Assembly: GCA_036274075.1 (NCBI GenBank)
Contig: DASUGK010000111.1
Span: 1-40,606 of the forward strand
Length of the DNA: 40,606 nt
Origin: CADEED01 sp036274075
GTDB taxonomy: Bacteria; Pseudomonadota; Gammaproteobacteria; Steroidobacterales; Steroidobacteraceae
Reading direction: 5' to 3'
The notes below the pieces were generated by a model. The model was not told the origin of the DNA. It saw only the letters and a program-made list of their open reading frames with translations, and did no database searches. This document shows, piece after piece, positions 17,263 to 24,953 of the stretch (position 1 is the first letter of the stretch; the number at the start of each line of letters is the position of its first letter). The translations under genes and the position numbers were made by a program.

Positions 17263-18459
17263 ATGCAAACATCGATGCGCACAGCACTGGCTATTGCCGT
17301 CGTGGCCGCGCTCTCGGGCGCGTCCCACGCTGCCGACTGGGAACTCAACCCGCGCGTCGAGGCCGGGTACCTGTACGACGACAACTACCGTCTCACGCCC
17401 CCCGGCACCGAGGTCAGTGTCCAGGGCCCGCTGGCCGACGCGCAGCTCGAAATGCGCGCACTCACGCAGCAGGGCGAATTCAGCTTCACGCCGCGTATCA
17501 GCGCCACGTACTTCCCCGACCACCAGGACCTGGACGCGGTCGACTACTTCGGGCTGCTCTTCTGGCAGCACCGCGGCCAGCGTTACATGACCCAGGTGCG
17601 GGGCGAATATTCCCAGCAGGACGTGGTCAACAGCGAGCAGCCCCACGCCGAGATCCCCGCCGATTCCGGGCTCGGTGAGGGCGACACCGGCGATGGCGGC
17701 ATCGTGTTCCTGCCGAACCGGCGCGAACGCGCGGCCGTGCGTCCGCAGGTGTCGTTCGAGATGACGCAGAAGCAGTCGCTCGCCTTCGCCGCCAATTTCG
17801 CCGACGTGAAATTCGACGAACAGTTCTTCGGCGCGCAGCAGGATTACCAGAGCGGTGATGTCACCGCTGCACTGGTTTCGCGTCTCTCGCCCGTGTCGTC
17901 GTTCACCACCCGCCTGCGGGCGGCCCAGTACGACATCGAGACGCTGGGCGACTCCAAGTCCTACGGGGCAGAGCTGCAATGGGACAGGCGCACCGCCGCG
18001 GAACTGGAAGCCTTCGTGCGCGTCGGCGCGCAGAACGTGAAGTTCGAGGACGGCACCAAGGAGAACTCGTGGCTGGCCGGTGCGGGTGTGAGCATGCCCT
18101 TCGGCCGTAACCAGTTGTTCGCCGACCTGGTGCGTAGCGTGGGCCCGTCGTCCGCCGGCCGCATCATCACGCGCGACCAGCTGCGCCTGCGCTGGCAGCG
18201 CGACTTCACGCCGCGCCTCGCCTTCCTGCTGGGCCTGCGAGGCACGCACGACGAGGATATCTCGGAAGTGACCAACTACAGGCCGCGCAGCTACGCCACC
18301 GGCGACATCGGCCTGCAGTGGCGCTGGGAACAAGAGTTCTCGCTGGTCATGGCTTACGACTACACCTGGCAGAAGTTCGACGAGTCGGCGACCGATCCGG
18401 CGAAGTCGGGCGCCGCCAGCATCTCCGTCATCTATCAACCCCTGCAACGACGACGCTGA
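17263..18459 (+). CDS. Outer-membrane beta-barrel protein of the export locus
   Basis: This 398-residue exported protein has a signal peptide ending ASHA and begins ADWELNPRVEAGYLYDDNYR, the opening strand seen in outer-membrane barrels of EPS and PEP-CTERM-type loci. Alternating hydrophobic/polar strands with aromatic girdles run through the whole length (TYFPDHQDLDAVDYFGLLFW, AYDYTWQKFDE). The final strand is ASISVIYQPLQRRR, which lacks the usual terminal Phe/Trp. ATG 17263 is chosen over 17251 because of GAGGTG just upstream. Its place between OPX and Wzz genes suggests it is the porin for polymer release. Confidence 0.85.
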   Translation: MQTSMRTALAIAVVAALSGASHAADWELNPRVEAGYLYDDNYRLTPPGTEVSVQGPLADAQLEMRALTQQGEFSFTPRISATYFPDHQDLDAVDYFGLLFWQHRGQRYMTQVRGEYSQQDVVNSEQPHAEIPADSGLGEGDTGDGGIVFLPNRRERAAVRPQVSFEMTQKQSLAFAANFADVKFDEQFFGAQQDYQSGDVTAALVSRLSPVSSFTTRLRAAQYDIETLGDSKSYGAELQWDRRTAAELEAFVRVGAQNVKFEDGTKENSWLAGAGVSMPFGRNQLFADLVRSVGPSSAGRIITRDQLRLRWQRDFTPRLAFLLGLRGTHDEDISEVTNYRPRSYATGDIGLQWRWEQEFSLVMAYDYTWQKFDESATDPAKSGAASISVIYQPLQRRR

Positions 18460-18470
18460 AGGACATCAAG

Positions 18471-20126
18471 ATGGAATCCCAGGCATCACCGGAATTTTCC
18501 GACTACGTACATGCCATCGGACGGCGCAAGGCCCTGATGCTGGGCGTCGCCATTCCGATCGCGATACTCGCGCTGCTGCTGTCGCTGACGCTCCCGGATA
18601 TCTACACCTCGTCCGGGCTTATCGAGATCGACGAGTCTTCGAGCTCCAACCCGCTCGACAACAGCGACGAGCACGATCACACCTCGTACGCCGACCAGTA
18701 CGTGCAGAACCTCAAGGGAATCGTGCTCAACGACAACAACCTGCGCCGCCTGAACGAGGAGCACGACCTCTACCCGGATCTCGAGGACAGCGAGTCGGCG
18801 ATGCTCAAGCGCCTGCGCCGCGACATCGACGTGCAGATCGTCACCACGCCCATCCTCGATCCGCGCACCGGCCGCGAGCGCGAGGTCGTCGATGCATTCA
18901 CGGTGTCGTACGACAACCGCGTGCCCGCCAAGGCGCAGAAGGGAGCGCAATGGCTGGTGGCGGCATTCCTCGCCGAGCACCGGCGGCAACGCCAGGGGCG
19001 TGCCTCGAACGCGGCGGAGTTCTACGCCAAGGAAGCCGAGCGCATCCGCGGGCAGGTGTCGAAGCTCGAGGGCAAGCTCGCCGAGTTCAAGCGCGCCAAC
19101 TACGGACAGCTGCCCGAGCTCACCGAAGTGAACATGGCGATGATGGACCGTACCGAGAGCCAGATCGCGCAGAACGAGATGCAGGCCCGCTCGCTGCGGC
19201 AGGACCGCGTGTTCCTGGTCGCGCAGCTCGAGCAGCAGCGCGCGCAGGGACCCGACGCGGCCAGCATCCGCCAGCTCGAGGACCAGTACAACCGCATGCG
19301 CTCGACCTACGACGAGAGCCACCCCGACATGGTGGCGCTGCGCCGCCAGATCGACAGCCTCAAGTTCGGCACCAGCGCCAGCGCCGGGACGTCGCTGCGT
19401 TCGCAGCTCAACGCCAAGAAGGCCACGCTCGCCGAGGCCCGCCAGCGCTACGGCGAGGAATACCCCGACGTCAAGAAGCTGCAGCGTGACATCGCCATGC
19501 TCGAGGCGCGCATCAAGGCAGGTGAGCGCGCCGACGTGGAAATGACGGACGGCACGGCCGTGGGCATGCAATTGCGCACGCAGATCAATGCCATCGACAG
19601 CCAGCTGGCGAGCATCGCGGCGCAGAATGCCAGCCTGCGCGCCAAGCTCACCGGTCTCGAGAAGAACGTGACGTCCGCGCCGCAGGTCGAGCGCGAATAC
19701 GCCACCGCGACTCGCGACCTCACCATCGCGCGCGAGAAGTACGAGCAGCTGCTCGCGCGCCAGATGGACGCCGAGGTGAGGGAAGCAGCCATCGTCGGCG
19801 GCCGCTCCGACGAATTCCGCCTCATCCAGTCACCCATGCTGCCGGGCATGCCGTCCAAGCCCGAACGCCTCGCCATCCTGTTCATCGGCCTGGTGGCGGC
19901 GGTGGTGCTCGCGCTCACGGCCACGGTGGCCGCGGAGGCCCTGGACCCGAAGGTGCGCGGCGCACGCGACGTGCGCGAGCTGCTGTCGGTGTCGCCGCTG
20001 GTCGCGATTCCCATGATCCGCAACTCGCGTTCCCGGCGCCGCAGTGCCTGGCGATTCGCGGCCGCGACCGCCAGCGCCGTCGTCGGCGTGTGGATCGCAT
20101 TCACCGCCATCCGAGATTTTCTCTGA
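18471..20126 (+). CDS. Wzz/GumC-like chain-length determinant (GNVR type)
   Basis: This 551-residue polysaccharide co-polymerase spans the inner membrane. TM1 is about 22-42 and a long periplasmic coiled coil covers about 180-440. The coiled coil has two similar motifs, YDESHPDMVALRRQIDSL and YGEEYPDVKKLQRDIAMLEA. PSKPERLAILFIGLVAAVVL forms TM2 (about 463-487). An extra C-terminal hydrophobic helix at about 524-551 is not usual in the family. It controls chain length together with the polymerase. The BY-kinase domain is a separate protein encoded next. ATG 18471 has AAGGA upstream and sits 11 bases after the barrel gene. Confidence 0.93.
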   Translation: MESQASPEFSDYVHAIGRRKALMLGVAIPIAILALLLSLTLPDIYTSSGLIEIDESSSSNPLDNSDEHDHTSYADQYVQNLKGIVLNDNNLRRLNEEHDLYPDLEDSESAMLKRLRRDIDVQIVTTPILDPRTGREREVVDAFTVSYDNRVPAKAQKGAQWLVAAFLAEHRRQRQGRASNAAEFYAKEAERIRGQVSKLEGKLAEFKRANYGQLPELTEVNMAMMDRTESQIAQNEMQARSLRQDRVFLVAQLEQQRAQGPDAASIRQLEDQYNRMRSTYDESHPDMVALRRQIDSLKFGTSASAGTSLRSQLNAKKATLAEARQRYGEEYPDVKKLQRDIAMLEARIKAGERADVEMTDGTAVGMQLRTQINAIDSQLASIAAQNASLRAKLTGLEKNVTSAPQVEREYATATRDLTIAREKYEQLLARQMDAEVREAAIVGGRSDEFRLIQSPMLPGMPSKPERLAILFIGLVAAVVLALTATVAAEALDPKVRGARDVRELLSVSPLVAIPMIRNSRSRRRSAWRFAAATASAVVGVWIAFTAIRDFL

Positions 20127-20148
20127 CCCCACGGAGTGAGACATCAAC

Positions 20149-20991
20149 ATGAGTACCACCATGGAAGACGCCATTCGCCGCAATTTCGCCGAACGGCTGG
20201 GCCAGGAACGGGGAGCGGAGCGACCCAACGCGATCGAGTCCGCGCAGCTGCGGCCGCGCGTGCGCCGCGTGAGCGCGGCGCCGTCCGACCTGCAGCAGGC
20301 ACGCCGGTTCCAGAACGCCAGCGTCGACGTGCGGGCCATGGAGCGCCAGTGCGTGTTGCCGGCGGTCTCGGACACCGCGGCGCTGCGCGCCTTCAAGATC
20401 CTGCGCACGCGCGTGCTGCGCCGCCTGGACATGCACAAGTGGAGCTCGATCGCCGTCTCCGGCATGTCGCAGGGCGAGGGCAAGACCCTCACGGCCATCA
20501 ACCTGGCGCTGGCGCTGTCGCAGGACGTGAACACCTTCGTGTTCCTCGTCGACCTCGACCTGCAGCGCCCGCAGATCGCCAACTACCTCGGCATGAGTTT
20601 CGAGAAGGGACTGTCCGACTACCTGCTCGGCAAGGCCGAGATCGACGACGTGGTGTACAAGCTGCATTCGGAGCGCCTGGGCGTGATCCCCAATGCGCGC
20701 GCCTTCCAGCATTCCTCGGAATTCCTCAACAGCCCGCGCATGTCGGAGTTCCTGCAGGCGCTGGAGCGCGAGGTGCCGCGCCGCATCGTGATCTTCGACA
20801 TGCCGCCGCTGCTGGCGTCGGATGACGTGCTGGCCTTCGCGCCGCAGTTCGACTCGCTGCTGCTGGTGGTGTCCGAGGGCAAGAGCGGCCGCGCCATGCT
20901 GCGCGGCGCCAAGGAAGTCCTCACCGAGATGAACCTGCTCGGCGTGGTCCTCAATCGCTCCAAGGAACGGAACGAAAGTGCCTACTACTGA
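20149..20991 (+). CDS. BY-kinase/CpsD-like tyrosine autokinase
   Basis: This is a 280-residue cytosolic P-loop kinase paired with the upstream Wzz protein. Walker A is GMSQGEGKT (105-113), Walker A' is FLVDLDLQRP and Walker B is IVIFDMPPLL. The N-terminal 75 residues are Arg/Ala-rich and may contact the co-polymerase. The C-terminus ends NESAYY, so the tyrosine cluster is short, just two adjacent tyrosines. Phosphorylation cycling of such kinases controls polymer assembly. Its last 14 bases overlap the next gene. Confidence 0.92.
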   Translation: MSTTMEDAIRRNFAERLGQERGAERPNAIESAQLRPRVRRVSAAPSDLQQARRFQNASVDVRAMERQCVLPAVSDTAALRAFKILRTRVLRRLDMHKWSSIAVSGMSQGEGKTLTAINLALALSQDVNTFVFLVDLDLQRPQIANYLGMSFEKGLSDYLLGKAEIDDVVYKLHSERLGVIPNARAFQHSSEFLNSPRMSEFLQALEREVPRRIVIFDMPPLLASDDVLAFAPQFDSLLLVVSEGKSGRAMLRGAKEVLTEMNLLGVVLNRSKERNESAYY

Positions 20992-22432
20992 TCGAGGCGC
21001 GGCCGTGGGGTCGCCGGAGATCATGGGCGAGGACGTGGAGGTTGCGGGTGAAGAGGGGACAGACCTGAGGGTCAGTCCCCTTGCTGGCCAGCGTCTGCGG
21101 AAGCCGGCGGCGGTCAAACGCATCAGCATCTTCGGCTTGGGTTACGTGGGCGCGGTGTCGCTGGCCTGCCTGGCGCGCGACGGGCACCGGGTGATCGGCG
21201 TCGATGTCGATCCGGTCAAGCTCGAGCTGATCCGTGCGCGCAAGTCGCCCATCCTCGAGGAAGGCATCCAGGAGCTGATGCGCGACGTGGTCGACTCCGG
21301 CCGCGTGTCCGTGACCCAGGACGCACGTCGCGCCGTTGAAGACACCGAGGTGTCCTTCGTCTGCGTGGGCACGCCCTCGGCGCCGAATGGCAGCCAGGAC
21401 CTCGGGGCCATCACGCGGCTCGCGGAGCAGATCGGCGCCGCGCTCGCATCGAAGCGCGAGTTTCACACCGTCGTGATCCGCTCGACGGTGCAGCCGGGGA
21501 CGCTCGAGGACGTCATCGGACCCATCCTCGAACGCGCCAGCGGCAAGCGCTCCGGCGTGGACTTCGGCCTCGCGTTCCAGCCCGAATTCCTGCGCGAAGG
21601 CTCTTCGATCCGCGACTACGATCATCCGCCGTACACCATCGTCGGCGGCAACTGCGAGGCGGCGGTCAATGCCGTGCGCGAGATCTTCCAGCACCTGGAC
21701 GCCCGTTTCCTCGTCACCAGCATCCGGGTCGCCGAGGCGCTCAAGATGAGCTGCAATGCCTTCCACGCGCTCAAGATCACCTTCGCCAACGAGATCGGGC
21801 GCGTGTCCCAGGCACTGGGCATCGACGCGCACGAAGTCATGCGGCTGGTATGCGCCGATACGCGGCTGAACATTTCGCCGGCCTATCTCAAGCCCGGCTT
21901 CGCCTTCGGCGGTTCCTGCCTGCCCAAGGACCTGCGTGCCCTGGCACAGATCGCGAAACACCACGACATCGAAGTCCCGATGCTGTCCAGCCTGCTGGTC
22001 AGCAACCGCGTGCACATCGATCATGCCGTCGCGCGCATCCTGAGAATGGGCCGCCCGCGCGTTGGAATGCTGGGACTGTCGTTCAAGTCCGGCACCGACG
22101 ACCTGCGCGAGAGCCCGCTGGTAATGGTGGCGAAGCAGTTGCTGGGCGAGGGCTGTGAAGTGCGTGTCTTCGATCCCGAGGTGCACCTGTCGAGGTTGTT
22201 AGGCGCCAACCGCAACTACATCGAGACCCACATCCCGCACGTCGGCTCGCTGCTGTGTGACGACATCGAAGACATGATCGATCCCTCCGAGGTGATCCTG
22301 GTGGGACTGCGCCATCCCGCGCTCGAGTCGGCGCTGCAGGCGCGCGTGCGCCCCGACCATCACCTCATCGACCTCGTGAACCTGCCCAATCGCGACCTGC
22401 TTCGTTGCCACTACGAGGGCATCTGCTGGTAG
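20978..22432 (+). CDS. algD: GDP-mannose 6-dehydrogenase (AlgD type)
   Basis: It oxidises GDP-mannose to GDP-mannuronate with NAD+. The NAD-binding motif is ISIFGLGYVGAVSLACLARD. The catalytic motif FAFGGSCLPKDLRAL puts the nucleophile at Cys314, which is Cys268 of Pseudomonas AlgD plus 46. The FKSGTDDLRESPLV block, the IPHVGSLL segment and the EGICW C-terminus are those of AlgD rather than UDP-glucose dehydrogenases. The first 46 residues have no counterpart in AlgD and contain a palindrome at 21055-21080. GTG 20978 is chosen because AAGGAA lies 10 bases upstream and the overlap suggests coupling; ATG 21024 is a possible later start. Confidence 0.9.
   Translation: MPTTDRGAAVGSPEIMGEDVEVAGEEGTDLRVSPLAGQRLRKPAAVKRISIFGLGYVGAVSLACLARDGHRVIGVDVDPVKLELIRARKSPILEEGIQELMRDVVDSGRVSVTQDARRAVEDTEVSFVCVGTPSAPNGSQDLGAITRLAEQIGAALASKREFHTVVIRSTVQPGTLEDVIGPILERASGKRSGVDFGLAFQPEFLREGSSIRDYDHPPYTIVGGNCEAAVNAVREIFQHLDARFLVTSIRVAEALKMSCNAFHALKITFANEIGRVSQALGIDAHEVMRLVCADTRLNISPAYLKPGFAFGGSCLPKDLRALAQIAKHHDIEVPMLSSLLVSNRVHIDHAVARILRMGRPRVGMLGLSFKSGTDDLRESPLVMVAKQLLGEGCEVRVFDPEVHLSRLLGANRNYIETHIPHVGSLLCDDIEDMIDPSEVILVGLRHPALESALQARVRPDHHLIDLVNLPNRDLLRCHYEGICW
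21055..21080. repeat. Palindrome inside the algD 5' extension
   Basis: GGGGACAGACC (21055-21065) and GGTCAGTCCCC (21070-21080) form an 11-bp stem with one mismatch and a TGAG loop. The left arm resembles GGGGACGGACCTG at 3281-3293 in the composite repeat region, so it may be a fragment of the same repeat family inserted into coding sequence. Confidence 0.55.
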
Positions 22433-22671
22433 GAGGCGTCGGCTCTTATATATGGCGATCCACCCGCGGCAGGCGATCGCAGGGCGAGCCAGCTCACGAT
22501 TCCTGACGCCTCCGGAAACCCCTAAGCAGCGTAAGCGGTTGATATTCCTCGTTTGTCTGGCATCGCAGACAGCGCCCGGGCGGGGCACTTTTTACCTATC
22601 GCGTTGAAGCGATTGCATCGCGGCCTCTAAATCGCACCCGTCCCACGGACTCGGGACGGGAGGACTCGTAC

Positions 22672-23340
22672 ATGCGATCCAAGGTTGGCGGTTTTGTCGG
22701 AGCGGTCCTGACCGTTCTGGCCCTCGCGCTGTTGCTCGTCGTTGTTAACGGTAACGACGCGGACAAACAAGAGATCGCGCGCGCCAAGCCTGTGCCTGCG
22801 GAAAAGCAGGAGCTCGCCATCGCCGTCAGCGATGCCGCCACGGCCCGCGTAGGCGCGCCATTCGATCTCCAGCCGGACATCGCGAATCCGCGTCACGCCG
22901 CACTCATGTTCACCGCGGAAAACCTTCCGCCGTGGGCACGCATCGATTCGAGCACCGGCAGGATCAGCGGCACGCCGCGCACCTCGGACATGGGTGAACA
23001 CTCGGACATCGTCATCATGGTCGCCGACGGCGCGCAGCGCGCCACGACGGCGCCGTTCTCCATCAAGGTGGTAGCTAGTGGCATGGCCGTCGCCACGCTC
23101 GAGTGGCGCCGGCCGGATTCCCGGGTCGACGGCTCTCCGCTCGACGACCTCGCCGGTTACCGCATCAGTTACGGGCGCGATCCTGACGATCTCGACCACA
23201 GCGTATTCATTGCCGATCCCGACGAGACCACGTACGAGTTCTACACCCTGGAAGAGGGCATGTGGTACTTCACCGTGATCGGAGTGAACGCCAACGGTGT
23301 CGAGGGCCCGCCGACGGTCACGGCACAGAAGGCGATTTGA
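22672..23340 (+). CDS. Membrane-anchored Ig-like/fibronectin type III protein
   Basis: This 222-residue envelope protein has an N-terminal anchor (about 7-26, VGGFVGAVLTVLALALLLVV). A putative cadherin-like Ig domain of the He_PIG type follows (about 48-133), with FTAENLPPWARIDSSTGRIS and GTPRTSDMGEHSDIVIMVAD. A fibronectin type III domain comes last (about 138-222), with VATLEWRRPDS, GYRISYGRDPDDL and GMWYFTVIGVNANGVEGPP. Such domains bind proteins or polysaccharides. GGGAGG lies before the ATG at 22672. The preceding 239 bases have no gene and probably hold a promoter, so this gene and the pectate-lyase-like gene may form their own unit inside the locus. Confidence 0.85.
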   Translation: MRSKVGGFVGAVLTVLALALLLVVVNGNDADKQEIARAKPVPAEKQELAIAVSDAATARVGAPFDLQPDIANPRHAALMFTAENLPPWARIDSSTGRISGTPRTSDMGEHSDIVIMVADGAQRATTAPFSIKVVASGMAVATLEWRRPDSRVDGSPLDDLAGYRISYGRDPDDLDHSVFIADPDETTYEFYTLEEGMWYFTVIGVNANGVEGPPTVTAQKAI

Positions 23341-23389
23341 GCTGTCTTTTCCGACAGCGGGTATCCACTTTTTCCGAGAGGTTTAAGGA

Positions 23390-24829
23390 ATGAGCCTTGC
23401 TAAAGTTTGCGGCCTTCATGGACGCGCACCCCGTGTCACGATGTACTCCCTGTTGCTCGCTGCGGCCGTCCTGATACTGGGCGCAACCACGGCGCACGCG
23501 TTGCCCGTGATACCCGGAGCTTCCGGCTTCGGCATGGAGACACCGGCCGGCCGTTACGGCAAGGTCATCCGCGTCACCAACCTCAACGCCAGCGGCCCGG
23601 GATCGCTCAAGGCCTGCGCCTCCGACACCGATGGTGCGCGCGTCTGCGTATTCGAGGTGTCCGGCATCATCCGCATCACCTCCGACATGATGATCCGCTA
23701 CGGCAGGCTCACCATCGCGGGCCAGACTGCGCCATCGCCCGGCATCATGATCCGCGGCGCCGCGCTGCGTATCCAGGCTTCCGACGTGCTCGTACAGCAC
23801 ATCCGCGTGCGTGCAGGTGACGATCCGAACGGCCCGGATCCGGACAACCGCGATTCGCTCAAGATCGAGGGCACGTCCACGAGGCCGGTGAAGAACATCG
23901 TCATCGACCACTGCTCGTTCAGCTGGGCCATCGACGAGAACGCCAGCGTCTGGGGTCCGCACGACAACATCACGTTCAGCAACAATATCTTCGCCGAGCC
24001 GCTGAACGAATCGCTGCACAAGCTCGCCGACGGATCCGGTACGCAGAAGCACGGCTTCGGCGTGCTGCTGGGATCGAGCGCGAGCGGCGGTCGCGTGACC
24101 ATGGTCGGCAACCTGCTGGCGCACCAGGTGGAACGCAATCCGCTGTCGCGTGCACGTGAACTGGTGTTCGTGAACAACCTGATCTACAACCGCGTCAACA
24201 TGGACTACGACGGCCAGTCCGAGCACTACCGCACGACCAAGACCTCGCTGGTGGGTAACGTCTTTATCAAGGGACCGAGCTACGAGCGTCCGACCAGGCC
24301 GGTCTTCCTGCGCACCGCGGGCACCTACGTGTTGCCCACCACCTCCCGCGTGTACCTGGCCGACAACTACGCCGACACCGGCAGCTCACTGTCGCAGCTC
24401 GTGACGTACAACGGTGGCAAGACGATCACGGGAATGGTGACGAGCACGCTGCCGGTGTGGAACAGCGGCCTCTCGGCGCAGAAGACCTCGAGCAGCAACG
24501 TGTACAACCGCGTGCTGGCATACGCCGGCGCCCGCCCCGCGGATCGCGATTCCGTGGACAAGCGCATCGTGAAGAACGTCAAGGAGCGCAGGGGCGGCAT
24601 CATCAACTGCGTGGTGAACAACGGCACCGGGCGCTGCTCGCGCGGCCATGCGGGCGGCTGGCCGTGGTATGCCCAGCACCGGCGCAAGCTCACGCTGCCC
24701 AGCAACCCGGGCACGGTGGCGTCGAATGGCTACACCAACCTGGAGAACTGGCTGCACACCATGGACAAGTCGGTGCAGGGCCTGAGTTCGTCTTCGAGCC
24801 CGGCGGCGACGTCGGTGACGGTGAAGTAA
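23390..24829 (+). CDS. Secreted pectate-lyase-like beta-helix protein
   Basis: This is a 479-residue exported protein. The signal region ends TTAHA near residue 37. The mature start PVIPGASGFGMETPAGRYGK and VTNLNASGPGSLKAC are typical of pectate-lyase-like right-handed beta-helix proteins. Helix coils follow with LTIAGQTAPSPGIMIRGAA, VLVQHIRVRAGDDP and KNIVIDHCSFSWAIDENASV. These match positions used for Ca2+ and substrate binding in PL1-type lyases; the exact family and substrate are not certain. In this locus it more likely trims or modifies the uronate-containing exopolysaccharide than plant pectin. GAGAGG lies 8 bases before the ATG. A terminator follows. Confidence 0.87.
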   Translation: MSLAKVCGLHGRAPRVTMYSLLLAAAVLILGATTAHALPVIPGASGFGMETPAGRYGKVIRVTNLNASGPGSLKACASDTDGARVCVFEVSGIIRITSDMMIRYGRLTIAGQTAPSPGIMIRGAALRIQASDVLVQHIRVRAGDDPNGPDPDNRDSLKIEGTSTRPVKNIVIDHCSFSWAIDENASVWGPHDNITFSNNIFAEPLNESLHKLADGSGTQKHGFGVLLGSSASGGRVTMVGNLLAHQVERNPLSRARELVFVNNLIYNRVNMDYDGQSEHYRTTKTSLVGNVFIKGPSYERPTRPVFLRTAGTYVLPTTSRVYLADNYADTGSSLSQLVTYNGGKTITGMVTSTLPVWNSGLSAQKTSSSNVYNRVLAYAGARPADRDSVDKRIVKNVKERRGGIINCVVNNGTGRCSRGHAGGWPWYAQHRRKLTLPSNPGTVASNGYTNLENWLHTMDKSVQGLSSSSSPAATSVTVK

Positions 24830-24887
24830 CCCGGTGTAGGAACCCGTGCTACGCCGTGTAATCGTCCGGCGATAATTCCTCGGGTCA

Positions 24888-24919
24888 AGGGCTGGCGTCG
24901 CGTACGCCAGCCCTTTCTT
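24888..24919 (+). terminator. Terminator within the polysaccharide locus
   Basis: A perfect 10-bp stem, 24888-24897 (AGGGCTGGCG) with 24905-24914, has a 7-base loop and is followed by TTTCTT. It separates the pectate-lyase-like gene from the assembly operon starting at 24954. Confidence 0.9.
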
Positions 24920-24953
24920 ATTCTGCGGGCAGCTTCCCGACGTTGCCGCGCCG

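Noticed and set aside
22545..22600. Possible sigma-54 promoter (TGGCA...GC) upstream of the Ig/FN3 gene
   Set aside because: The spacing between GG and GC is 11 rather than 10 bases and the TTGC box is absent.
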